Positions 53,686 through 60,792 of a stretch of 64,000 nt of DNA are shown here, piece after piece. Origin of the DNA: Aneurinibacillus soli (GTDB taxonomy: Bacteria; Bacillota; Bacilli; Aneurinibacillales; Aneurinibacillaceae). Where the stretch lies: positions 2,993,001 through 3,057,000 of the forward strand of contig NZ_AP017312.1 in NCBI RefSeq assembly GCF_002355375.1, written 5' to 3'. Position numbers and translations under genes: made by a program. Each line of letters begins with the position of its first letter. The first letter of the stretch is position 1. The notes beneath the pieces are model-generated. The model was not told the origin of the DNA, ran no database searches, and saw only the letters and a program-made list of their open reading frames with translations.

Positions 53686-54759
53686 TTATTCCTCCTGCTT
53701 CGGTAGCCGGGCACACGCCAACCGAATATCAAGATAGCTGTATGCCTCCCCGAGCGCGCGCCGAATATCGCTAATTTTGCGCGTGCCAGTCTCTGCTACA
53801 AACGCGTGAATGCGCGCAAGCTTGTCTGCTTTCACAAGCGAACTCACCGGAAAAGCTGGATCTGCAAGCACAATCTCAACAATGTGATCTTCGACGGTCC
53901 CCCGCTTCAGGCGACGCAGCTGGATAATCTCCTCTACGGTACGCCCCTCCTGTAGAAGCCGCTTCGTCTGGCGCGCCGATTGGCTTAATCCGTCATCCGG
54001 CGCTTCCACGAATCGGGACAGCACAGGAAACGCCGCAGGACTGCATACACTCACCTGCTCCGCTGCTAGCCGGATGAGGTGCAGGGCGGCAGCTCCGTCC
54101 GCAAGATCAAGCCGTGCCGCCAGCTGTGCATACGTCCATCCGGCGCGTGGCTTTCCGCTCAATCGGCGCAGCAGCAACTCGCGCTCCCATTCCGCAAGCC
54201 GCTCCATCCAGCAAAAAAGCTCCCTTTTAACCTGAACGGAAAGCTCCAGACGGTCTGGATGCGATAACAGCACCTGCTTCACATCTTGTTGCATCCCTCG
54301 CTCCTCCACAATCGGATAAAAATGCGGCTCTTCGTACACAAGCTGAGATATCGTCTGTACCAGGAGTGCGGTCCGCTGCCAGAATCGTACGGCACGTGTT
54401 CGCTCAAACACAGATGACACAGAAGCAAGACACGCCGCATAGCCGAACTCCTCTTCTAACTGCGTAAGCCTCACATCACCCAAGGCAGATACATACACAG
54501 ACAATCGCTCTCCATGCGAGCGCACAGCAAGCAAACCGTCGTCCACTAGACGGTTCAACTCGTTCTGTATGCTCTCCGGTGAGCGTTGCTGAAACAATCC
54601 GTACAACATGGACAGGTCGAACAGTGCCGCATCCGCGATCGCTTGATTATTCTTCCGCCCGCGCAAAAGATGAACAATTGCCTGAGGCGTCCTCTCCCCC
54701 GCCATACGTGCGGCAGCCAGTATATATAATCCTTCTGTAAAGGCCAAATTTTTTTCCAT
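53686..54759 (-). CDS. ypbB: YpbB-family protein with helix-turn-helix-like C-terminus
   Basis: Start ATG 54759 (MEKNLAFTEGLYIL); 357 residues. The mid-part is helical with two short hydrophobic cores, and the C-terminal about 100 residues (EEIIQLRRLKRGTVEDHIVEIV) look like the helicase-associated HTH region seen in YpbB. The gene lies immediately upstream of recQ as in B. subtilis, and the two are probably co-translated. Biochemical role unknown; a RecQ-associated role is plausible. Confidence 0.8.
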   Translation of the reverse strand: MEKNLAFTEGLYILAAARMAGERTPQAIVHLLRGRKNNQAIADAALFDLSMLYGLFQQRSPESIQNELNRLVDDGLLAVRSHGERLSVYVSALGDVRLTQLEEEFGYAACLASVSSVFERTRAVRFWQRTALLVQTISQLVYEEPHFYPIVEERGMQQDVKQVLLSHPDRLELSVQVKRELFCWMERLAEWERELLLRRLSGKPRAGWTYAQLAARLDLADGAAALHLIRLAAEQVSVCSPAAFPVLSRFVEAPDDGLSQSARQTKRLLQEGRTVEEIIQLRRLKRGTVEDHIVEIVLADPAFPVSSLVKADKLARIHAFVAETGTRKISDIRRALGEAYSYLDIRLACARLPKQEE

Positions 54760-54883
54760 GTTTTCCTCTCCCGCTGTTCGGGTATTTCCCCTTTGTAGGG
54801 ACGTTCTTTCATTATAGCGAATATTCATGTATCACCACGCAAAAAAGCGAACACAAATACGCGGATTATTTTTAAGAACCATC

Positions 54884-54912
54884 TTGAAATTCGGCGCAAC
54901 AATGACTACAAT
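54884..54912 (+). promoter_or_regulatory. Predicted sigma-A promoter of fer
   Basis: TTGAAA and TACAAT are separated by exactly 17 bases, 57 bases before the fer start. Confidence 0.75.
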
Positions 54913-54914
54913 GA

Positions 54915-55178
<264 letters not shown>

Positions 55179-55281
55179 AATTCTGCTTTAACGGAAGTGC
55201 GTTTACGGTAACGAAAACGCGAAAAAGTGCGGTCTTACTGCATTTTATCGGATATTGATGCGCCCACATTGACGACAGTGC

Positions 55282-55331
55282 GTGGTCAATGTGTGGTCAA
55301 TGTACAATATATGTGGTCAAAATGTGGTCAA
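55282..55331 (+). repeat. Four GTGGTCAA direct repeats
   Basis: GTGGTCAA occurs at 55282-55289, 55293-55300, 55313-55320 and 55324-55331: start-to-start distances 11, 20 and 11 bases, close to one and two helical turns. A partial inverted copy (TTGACGAC) lies at about 55270. Repeats of this form resemble integrase arm-type or regulator binding sites. No protein partner is encoded adjacent. Confidence 0.65.
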
Positions 55332-55342
55332 GAAAACACGAA

Positions 55343-55384
55343 AAAAAGAGCCTGTTCGATGCCTTTCGGACTGGCTCTTTTTGT
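55343..55384. terminator. fer terminator
   Basis: AAAAAGAGCC/GGCTCTTTTT stem, loop of 20 bases, U-runs on both strands. Confidence 0.85.
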
Positions 55385-55448
55385 GTTCTTTTATGTCTAT
55401 CCCCTTACCATCCTACCGATCCCTCATTCCTCGAAAGTCTCGTCAAAC

Positions 55449-55483
55449 AAAATTAAGCCTCCCACTCATCCGGGAGGCTTTTG
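55449..55483. terminator. Second terminator between fer and SASP
   Basis: AAGCCTCCC/GGGAGGCTT stem with an 8-base loop; the U-tract is on the plus strand (TTTTG). Confidence 0.75.
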
Positions 55484-55530
55484 ACTGTATAACCCTTGCA
55501 TAGTTTAATTGTATGCTTGGACATTAGAGA

Positions 55531-55746
55531 TTATTGCACGTATTTACCACTTAGTTGTTGTTCAGCCATCTGAACAAGACGCTTTGTAATCTCGCCCCCG
55601 ACAGAACCGTTCTGGCGAGAAGTTGTATCTGGTCCAAGTTGTACACTGAATTCCGCCGCAATCTCATACTTCATTTGATCGAGTGCATTAGTCGCTTGTG
55701 GTACTACCAGTTGGTTAGTATTACGGCCTTGATTTTGTTGTGGCAT
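55531..55746 (-). CDS. Alpha/beta-type small acid-soluble spore protein
   Basis: A 71-residue SASP, which coats spore DNA and protects it from UV damage. The family signatures are present: [45 protein letters not shown], including the GPR-protease recognition region (EFSVQLG). It starts at ATG 55746; the ribosome site (GCAGGC) is weak. It is transcribed towards fer. Confidence 0.95.
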   Translation of the reverse strand: MPQQNQGRNTNQLVVPQATNALDQMKYEIAAEFSVQLGPDTTSRQNGSVGGEITKRLVQMAEQQLSGKYVQ

Positions 55747-55799
55747 AGTTTATTGCCTGCTATGGAGAATTTTACTTCTTGGTAATCTTAAAATTCCAC

Positions 55800-56044
55800 A
55801 TAGGAGAGGTGGTATACTAAGGGAATTTATCCTTTATGTATATAAATTTTTCGAACGGAGCTAAGTAGCAAAACAACGAAATCTGGAGAAAACAAGGGAT
55901 CGTGTATTTGGGGAAACGATTGCTTTTTGCGTTATTTCCCGAAAGGGAAAAACCTTGAATTTGGCCGATTTTGAACGAATATAAGGTTTTGTTAATTTAG
56001 CCGTTTACCATAATGACTATTATCGGATGTTAAGATGAAAGTTT
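55800..56044. other. Gene-free AT-rich stretch at the edge of the accessory patch
   Basis: About 250 bases upstream of the SASP gene without a convincing reading frame. Positions 56001-56028 read like a dif/XerCD-type site on the minus strand (AATAGTCATTATGGTAAAC), weakly similar to Bacillus dif. No recombinase gene lies nearby. Confidence 0.4.
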
Positions 56045-56404
56045 TTATTTCGCTTCATTTTCATTAATTGCTTTTATATAAATACGACCTTTTTCTTCAA
56101 CCGCAATAGCCTTTTTTATATCTGTACCAACAATCTCAAAAAACTTTGTTCCAACAGGGTATTTATTTGAAAAAACTCCTGATTGTATGGTATCTTCCTT
56201 ATCACTATAAGAAGAAACTGAACCAATTTCTTTTCCCACTGTTTTAATTTTTTCTCCAGTTACCACGTATGTTACACCATTCCATTTTATAAACTGGTAT
56301 GCCCAAGATGCTGTTTTTTGCTGCTTCTGATTCCATATGCTTGTACCATTTGAACACGCTGTTACAATCAGTAGAAATAAAAAACAAAGCAAAAACTTTC
56401 TCAT
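56045..56404 (-). CDS. Small lipoprotein of unknown function (119 aa)
   Basis: A signal peptide with lipobox VTAC (Cys at about residue 17) precedes a compact beta-rich domain: WNGVTYVVTGEKIKTVGKEIGSV and GVFSNKYPVGTKFFEIVG. The start ATG is at 56404. The AT-rich codons differ from the chromosomal core. Function not recognised. Confidence 0.75.
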   Translation of the reverse strand: MRKFLLCFLFLLIVTACSNGTSIWNQKQQKTASWAYQFIKWNGVTYVVTGEKIKTVGKEIGSVSSYSDKEDTIQSGVFSNKYPVGTKFFEIVGTDIKKAIAVEEKGRIYIKAINENEAK

Positions 56405-56708
56405 ACATTCCTCTCCCTCGGATTTAAAAATAACAATATATCAATAAAAGTTTTAAGAACCAACTCTATTATAACAATACTATATTTTTTCATATTAATT
56501 ACATTTTATATACAAAATTTAAAATTATGATTATTTTGTATTGTTATTTTATGTAAATTACTTTATTATTAACAACTATAAGATTATTTAATAATATTTT
56601 CCAGTTTTTTTAATTATCTTCTCTAATTTTAACATCAACTTTAAAGGAGGAAATCTCAAAAAGGAGTTTATAATCTATTAAATTAAAAAAGAAGGAAAGG
56701 GAGAAAAT

Positions 56709-57254
56709 ATGAAAAAAACTCTTTTTTTAATCGCTTTAATTACTGTTATGGCTTTCAGTTCATCCAGCGTCTTTGCTTATCATTTATTAGGAGGAAAATG
56801 GGCAAGCGCAAACCCTGTAACCTGGTACTATGACAGTTATATTGGCTCGAATGCAAAAACTGCAGCTAGTGCTGGTGCCACAGAATGGAATAGTGTTGCT
56901 TACTCAAAAGTTAAGTTTTCCAATGTAAGTGCTGGAAAACTCTATATCACTGAAGTTAATGATTCAACAGCTGATTATGATGGAATATGCAACATGAGCC
57001 CTAATACATATGCTGGCACATACACTTCTGGAACCATTACATTTAACAAAGCTAAAACGACAACATACAATATCTCAGGTGCACTTAGTTCAGTAGCTAC
57101 TCATGAGATGGGACATGCATTAGGACTCGCACATAGTGATGGTAAAGTTATTATGAACCCTTACACCTTTGGTACTGGAAGTCGCTATGGTGATTATAAA
57201 TTAACAACTCCTCAGTCTGATGACATTGCTGGAATTAAAATCCTTTATCCATAA
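56709..57254 (+). CDS. Secreted matrixin-like zinc metalloprotease
   Basis: A signal peptide (about residues 1-23; VFA cleavage region) is followed by a single zinc-protease domain. HEMGHALGLAH is the HExxHxxGxxH zinc-binding site, and VIMNPYT is the Met-turn downstream, together diagnostic of metzincins of the matrixin/M10 type. Residues total 181. Ribosome site GGGAG before ATG 56709. No propeptide cysteine switch is apparent. It is in an AT-rich patch with the 198-aa gene. Confidence 0.85.
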   Translation: MKKTLFLIALITVMAFSSSSVFAYHLLGGKWASANPVTWYYDSYIGSNAKTAASAGATEWNSVAYSKVKFSNVSAGKLYITEVNDSTADYDGICNMSPNTYAGTYTSGTITFNKAKTTTYNISGALSSVATHEMGHALGLAHSDGKVIMNPYTFGTGSRYGDYKLTTPQSDDIAGIKILYP

Positions 57255-57276
57255 TACCCCCGAAAGAGGTGAGAGT

Positions 57277-57873
57277 ATGATTAATATATTAAACAAAAAA
57301 GTAGTTACAGGTATTTTAGCAGCAGCCGTGGCTTCCGGTGCAGGGATTTTTTGCTCTTCTCAAATAATACTTGCTCAAAAACCAACAAAAACAATTTATG
57401 CAGATGCAAGTTGGTCATATGGTTATGGAAATATTGATGAGTTAATACAACAAAGCGACCTAGTAGCATTAGTCACAATTGGAGAGAAAACTAAAGAATG
57501 GTCTATAGGAAATATACCTAAAACGGATTTTGAGGCAGTAGTAAAAAAACCTTATATTAACTCTATAAAAGGGCAAAAAATTTATATCACACAAACTGCC
57601 GGTATAACAGAATTAAATGGGGAAAAGGTAAATTTCGAATTGGGAGATGACCCAGTAGTTCAACCTGGAGAGGAATATGTAATTTTTGCTCGGGAAAATG
57701 ACAAGGGTACATATACCATTTTAGGTGGATCACAAGGTAAACTAAAAAATATTAATGGTAAATTACATGCAATGAAATATGTATCTAAACGTGTAGAAGC
57801 CGGAAATATTAATATTAATGGTGTAGCAATAGATGAACTTGAAAAGACATTCAAACATAAAGACAATAAATAA
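57277..57873 (+). CDS. Unrecognised secreted protein (198 aa)
   Basis: Start ATG 57277 with AGAGGTGAG upstream, 22 bases after the protease stop, so the two form an operon. An N-terminal hydrophobic segment (VVTGILAAAVASGAG) looks like a signal peptide; the rest is beta-rich and acidic/Lys-rich (DLVALVTIGEKT). No known family is recognised. Its pairing with the secreted protease suggests a related extracytoplasmic job, perhaps as partner or inhibitor. Low GC. Confidence 0.75.
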   Translation: MINILNKKVVTGILAAAVASGAGIFCSSQIILAQKPTKTIYADASWSYGYGNIDELIQQSDLVALVTIGEKTKEWSIGNIPKTDFEAVVKKPYINSIKGQKIYITQTAGITELNGEKVNFELGDDPVVQPGEEYVIFARENDKGTYTILGGSQGKLKNINGKLHAMKYVSKRVEAGNININGVAIDELEKTFKHKDNK

Positions 57874-57876
57874 ACG

Positions 57877-57930
57877 AAAGGAAAACCCAAGACCTATTTG
57901 TTGCTAAACAGGTCTTGGGTTTTCCTTTTT
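57877..57930. terminator. Strong terminator of the protease operon
   Basis: A perfect 19-bp stem (AAAGGAAAACCCAAGACCT and complement) with a 14-base loop and a U-run at its end. Confidence 0.9.
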
Positions 57931-58050
57931 AGGGTTTATCCCAAATAGTCTATTTATACAAACCAGCATATATCTATCAAGTTAACGTAAATCAAGTTAT
58001 CAGACGTCACAAAGGGACTTGTGGTGAATTTCGAATTGATTTTGACAAAA

Positions 58051-58088
58051 CAAAAAAGCCCCACCACCCGAAATTGGGTAGTGGGGCT
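58051..58088 (-). terminator. Terminator of the prophage lysis cassette
   Basis: AGCCCCAC/GTGGGGCT with inner ACCC/GGGT helix, one mismatch, and six U on the minus strand, just after the 66-aa gene. Confidence 0.85.
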
Positions 58089-58097
58089 ATATCATTT

Positions 58098-58298
58098 CTA
58101 TACATCTTTCCTGTTATCTTCCTGCTTTGGAACGTGCTTCGTGAAAAAGAATGCTGTAACAGCAGACAAGGCCCCGATCAGTACCGTGAGAATTGTCATC
58201 GTGATATCTTTATCTCTCAATACTAGCATAGCGATGAATAGGGCAGCTGTCAGTACAGCAAGTATGGCAAATGCAAATACATACTCAAACCTTTTCAT
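58098..58298 (-). CDS. Holin-like small membrane protein (66 aa)
   Basis: Two hydrophobic segments (about residues 8-28 and 34-52) with a short turn (RDKDIT) and a charged C-terminal tail. In a phage lysis region next to an endolysin and an XhlA-type protein, this size and topology suggest a holin. No holin family motif is recognised. Start ATG 58298. Confidence 0.6.
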   Translation of the reverse strand: MKRFEYVFAFAILAVLTAALFIAMLVLRDKDITMTILTVLIGALSAVTAFFFTKHVPKQEDNRKDV

Positions 58299-58299
58299 G

Positions 58300-59121
58300 C
58301 TATCGCGCTCCCTTCGTCAGCGAGACTGTCTGAGTCTTTCCGTCCCAATCAACCTTGTATCCGAGCACATCTGCGATCTCCCGTGCATGTGCATAGCCTG
58401 TATCTCCTACTACAAGCGTTGTCTGAAGCGCTCCTTTGCCCAGCAGAGCCTTTCCATTCTCGAATCCTACCGGAACACCCGTCGCATTCCCAACAGCTCG
58501 TACAGGCAAATATGAGAGGTTATCACACATGATACCGGTTGCTAATAACTTAGCGCCATTAACTACAACAAAGCAGTTTGGAAGACTATTTGTTTTGCTT
58601 GTAGTTTGCTTACATTCTGTAGGGATAGTCACTATACTTGGACCTTGTGGTGGTTTTGAACCGGACGACAATTGACGGTAGTTAAGACCAAATATCATTT
58701 CTACGTGAGGTGTATCCTTAAAGCTTCTAAAGTCACCACCCCAAGCGAATCCTCTGGCTTTGAACGCCTGAACTACTTGTAACCAGTCAGCTGCTCTGTC
58801 ACCGTTAAAGTCAGCTTTTTCATCCCAGCTTATATCAGCGCCTCCCTTTATGTAGAGGGCGAAATCAAGTGCTAGTCCAAAGTTATGGTACGACTGCCCG
58901 CCTTTTGCATTCGTCACGATCTTACCTAGCTTTGTCCGACCCTGCGCATAGAGATCGTTCTGCTCTGCAATGCTTCTGTACCCCTGTGTGATCAATACAT
59001 AAATACCTTTATTCCATAACTCGAAGATGGCATCCCAGGCTTTCTGACGGACTGTAGGGTGTACATTAGTGTCATTCAGCCGGGAGTTCTTCTTTACAAG
59101 CCATTCCCATGTAATTATCAT
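58300..59121 (-). CDS. Phage M15 endolysin with C-terminal copper-amine-oxidase-N-like domain
   Basis: A 273-residue cell-wall peptidase. Residues 1-160 are the M15/VanY fold: QGYRSIAEQNDLYAQGR, then YHNFGLALDFAL and HVEMIFG, with zinc ligands His, Asp and His. Residues about 175-270 (LPVRAVGNATGVPVGFENGKALLGKG and REIADVLGYKVDWDGKTQTVSL) resemble a stalk or wall-binding domain of the copper-amine-oxidase N-terminal type. GGAGGCG precedes ATG 59121. It is adjacent to the holin candidate. Confidence 0.85.
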   Translation of the reverse strand: MIITWEWLVKKNSRLNDTNVHPTVRQKAWDAIFELWNKGIYVLITQGYRSIAEQNDLYAQGRTKLGKIVTNAKGGQSYHNFGLALDFALYIKGGADISWDEKADFNGDRAADWLQVVQAFKARGFAWGGDFRSFKDTPHVEMIFGLNYRQLSSGSKPPQGPSIVTIPTECKQTTSKTNSLPNCFVVVNGAKLLATGIMCDNLSYLPVRAVGNATGVPVGFENGKALLGKGALQTTLVVGDTGYAHAREIADVLGYKVDWDGKTQTVSLTKGAR

Positions 59122-59136
59122 TTCTACGCCTCCGTT

Positions 59137-59382
59137 CTATTTTGTAAGCAGAAAATAAAAAAGTGATCCGATAAACGTAATGATGCCGCCAGCAATGGCG
59201 CCCCACATACGATTTCGATCACTTTTCATTTCTGCAATATCTCGCGTATTTTCATTCGTTAGTGACAATGCTTCTTGTGCTATTTTCTCGGTTATTTCGA
59301 GTCGTTCGCGGTCCTGGATGATAAAATCGAGCTTCGTTTCCATCCGAACCATGCGTTCAAGAAGTTCAGTTCCTTCCTGCAT
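59137..59382 (-). CDS. XhlA-type lysis-associated protein
   Basis: Start ATG 59382 (MQEGTELLERMVRMETKLDF), AAGGAGC upstream; 81 residues. A coiled-coil-like N-terminal helix is followed by a C-terminal span (WGAIAGGIITFIGSLFYFLLTK), the layout of haemolysin XhlA of PBSX-like phages, which works with the endolysin and holin. Confidence 0.85.
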   Translation of the reverse strand: MQEGTELLERMVRMETKLDFIIQDRERLEITEKIAQEALSLTNENTRDIAEMKSDRNRMWGAIAGGIITFIGSLFYFLLTK

Positions 59383-59425
59383 ACTCCAGCTCCTTTCTGT
59401 GCAAATCAAAAAGCCGCATAAGCGA

Positions 59426-59641
59426 CTATGAAACCTTCATCAAATATTCTGATTGAGCCAACTCTCCAGGCGTCACCTCCCCAAGTACATCATCAAGGAG
59501 ACGGATACCGGCAGATGCAAACATCCGATCTACTGTCTCGCTGCAGTTCATCCGGTCTGGCGCGTCTCTGATCGATAGTCCAGTCAACAGATGTAAACCG
59601 TTTGTAAGGCTCTGTATCGTGTCATATTGAGCGCCTAGCAT
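59426..59641 (-). CDS. C-terminal half of a split permuted-papain (YiiX-like) protein
   Basis: A 71-residue frame starting at ATG 59641, which overlaps the stop of the next frame (ATGCTAG). The NCSETVDRMFASAG segment carries the expected catalytic cysteine and following helix of the circularly permuted papain fold. The upstream His-bearing half is in a different frame, so the intact enzyme would need a frameshift near 59660-59670. It has no ribosome site of its own. Confidence 0.65.
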   Translation of the reverse strand: MLGAQYDTIQSLTNGLHLLTGLSIRDAPDRMNCSETVDRMFASAGIRLLDDVLGEVTPGELAQSEYLMKVS

Positions 59642-59895
59642 AGAGTTGATGAATGCTTCATCCTGTCCTTTTGCGTTGCTGTGAGCGCTCCTTGATAACG
59701 GAAAACATCATAATCTGATGACCGATAGTTCAAGTGGTCCGTTCGCAGAGGTTTTCGCCAGTCTGTCTCTACGATATGCAAGGGATCGCGCACAATAGCG
59801 ACGTAACTGTAGGGAGAATGTGTCACCCGGCTAATTGTGCGACCGATCCACGTACGTCCGAAACAAAAAAGGAGATCAAACGGCTGTAGTTCCAT
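59635..59895 (-). CDS. N-terminal half of a split permuted-papain (YiiX-like) protein
   Basis: Eighty-six residues starting at ATG 59895 with GGGAGG upstream. FDLLFCFGRTWIGRTISRVTHSPYSYVAIV matches the first half of permuted papain-like peptidases/lipid hydrolases, including the histidine in THSPYSHVAI-type context. The frame ends in KHSSTLC, out of phase with the rest. Translation continued in the next frame would read SMLGAQYDTI. A one-base change or sequencing error separates the halves. Confidence 0.7.
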   Translation of the reverse strand: MELQPFDLLFCFGRTWIGRTISRVTHSPYSYVAIVRDPLHIVETDWRKPLRTDHLNYRSSDYDVFRYQGALTATQKDRMKHSSTLC

Positions 59896-60439
59896 CCGTG
59901 ACCTCCCATGTAATTGTATTTAGTTCTTCTTCTGTTGTGGCATTTGCAATTTGTTTTTCAATTTCCCAAAAACGAGCGAATGCAGATAACTCATGTGATT
60001 TAGCATCTTTCATAAAGAGAAGGAATGCCTCTCGGCTATGAAGGATGGGGCCAGCATCTTTCGTTTTTATGGGTACTTCACTTACAGTCGGATCAAGTGC
60101 GAAATCACTTGCATACTTATTGTAATTTAACTGGTCGTACGCACTATATCCGTATTCGTGATTGGTTCCCGTGCACGACGAGTAGAAGTTTTCCAGTATT
60201 TTTTGTTCGCATAGGGCGCTCATCTCATCATTTTTCTGCTGTTGCAGTGTTGCAAAATCAACTACTGGTGCAAGATGGCGAAACTCACCTGTTTCCCGGT
60301 CATACGTTGCGCCAAACAAAGTTGGAGTAAGCCCATCTATAAGGATAGAGGATGGAGAATCAACTTCCCTATCAGATTCTAAAATCCCAACAACAGTGCT
60401 GTTCTCGTTTAATTGGGCGTACACGTAACTGTTACGCAT
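59876..60439 (-). CDS. Phage tail-fibre-region protein (187 aa)
   Basis: Starts at ATG 60439, overlapping the previous gene by 8 bases. The C-terminal half is a predicted long helix (KNDEMSALCEQKILENFYSSCTG, FARFWEIEKQIANAT), and it lies next to tail-fibre genes. It resembles DUF4376-type tail-fibre proteins of Gram-positive phages, but the match is loose. Function not known. Confidence 0.6.
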   Translation of the reverse strand: MRNSYVYAQLNENSTVVGILESDREVDSPSSILIDGLTPTLFGATYDRETGEFRHLAPVVDFATLQQQKNDEMSALCEQKILENFYSSCTGTNHEYGYSAYDQLNYNKYASDFALDPTVSEVPIKTKDAGPILHSREAFLLFMKDAKSHELSAFARFWEIEKQIANATTEEELNTITWEVTDGTTAV

Positions 60440-60788
60440 ATTCCGTCACCTCAAATTGTAAGTATGATCCTGGCAACCCTGCTCCAAGTCTAAGAGTTGT
60501 ATTTGATAAGAAGGCGTACGCAGCTGGGATAGTGGTGTTACCTCCGCTTGTACACCATACTCGTACAGACGTTTTTGTTATGTCTACAGCAGAAATGGTT
60601 ACGTCTACCGCGTAGAGACTCTGACCATTAGGAAAGGTTGATGCAGTTGATGGCGCAGTAGCGAGCCCTCTCTGAAAACTCTTAATCGCCGCCATAGTCT
60701 TCCACCCCGTTCCGTCATTTATTTCCCACATGCCATTGTTTAAGCGGACTTTAACTCCATTTAGTTCAAGCTCCTGTAACTTCGCCAT
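60432..60788 (-). CDS. Phage protein, unrecognised (118 aa)
   Basis: Start ATG 60788 with GGGGTGAT upstream; 118 residues, beta-rich and Gly/Thr-rich. It lies between the large tail fibre and the 187-aa gene and probably belongs to the fibre/receptor-binding module. No family recognised. Confidence 0.6.
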   Translation of the reverse strand: MAKLQELELNGVKVRLNNGMWEINDGTGWKTMAAIKSFQRGLATAPSTASTFPNGQSLYAVDVTISAVDITKTSVRVWCTSGGNTTIPAAYAFLSNTTLRLGAGLPGSYLQFEVTEYA

Positions 60789-60792
60789 TTGA

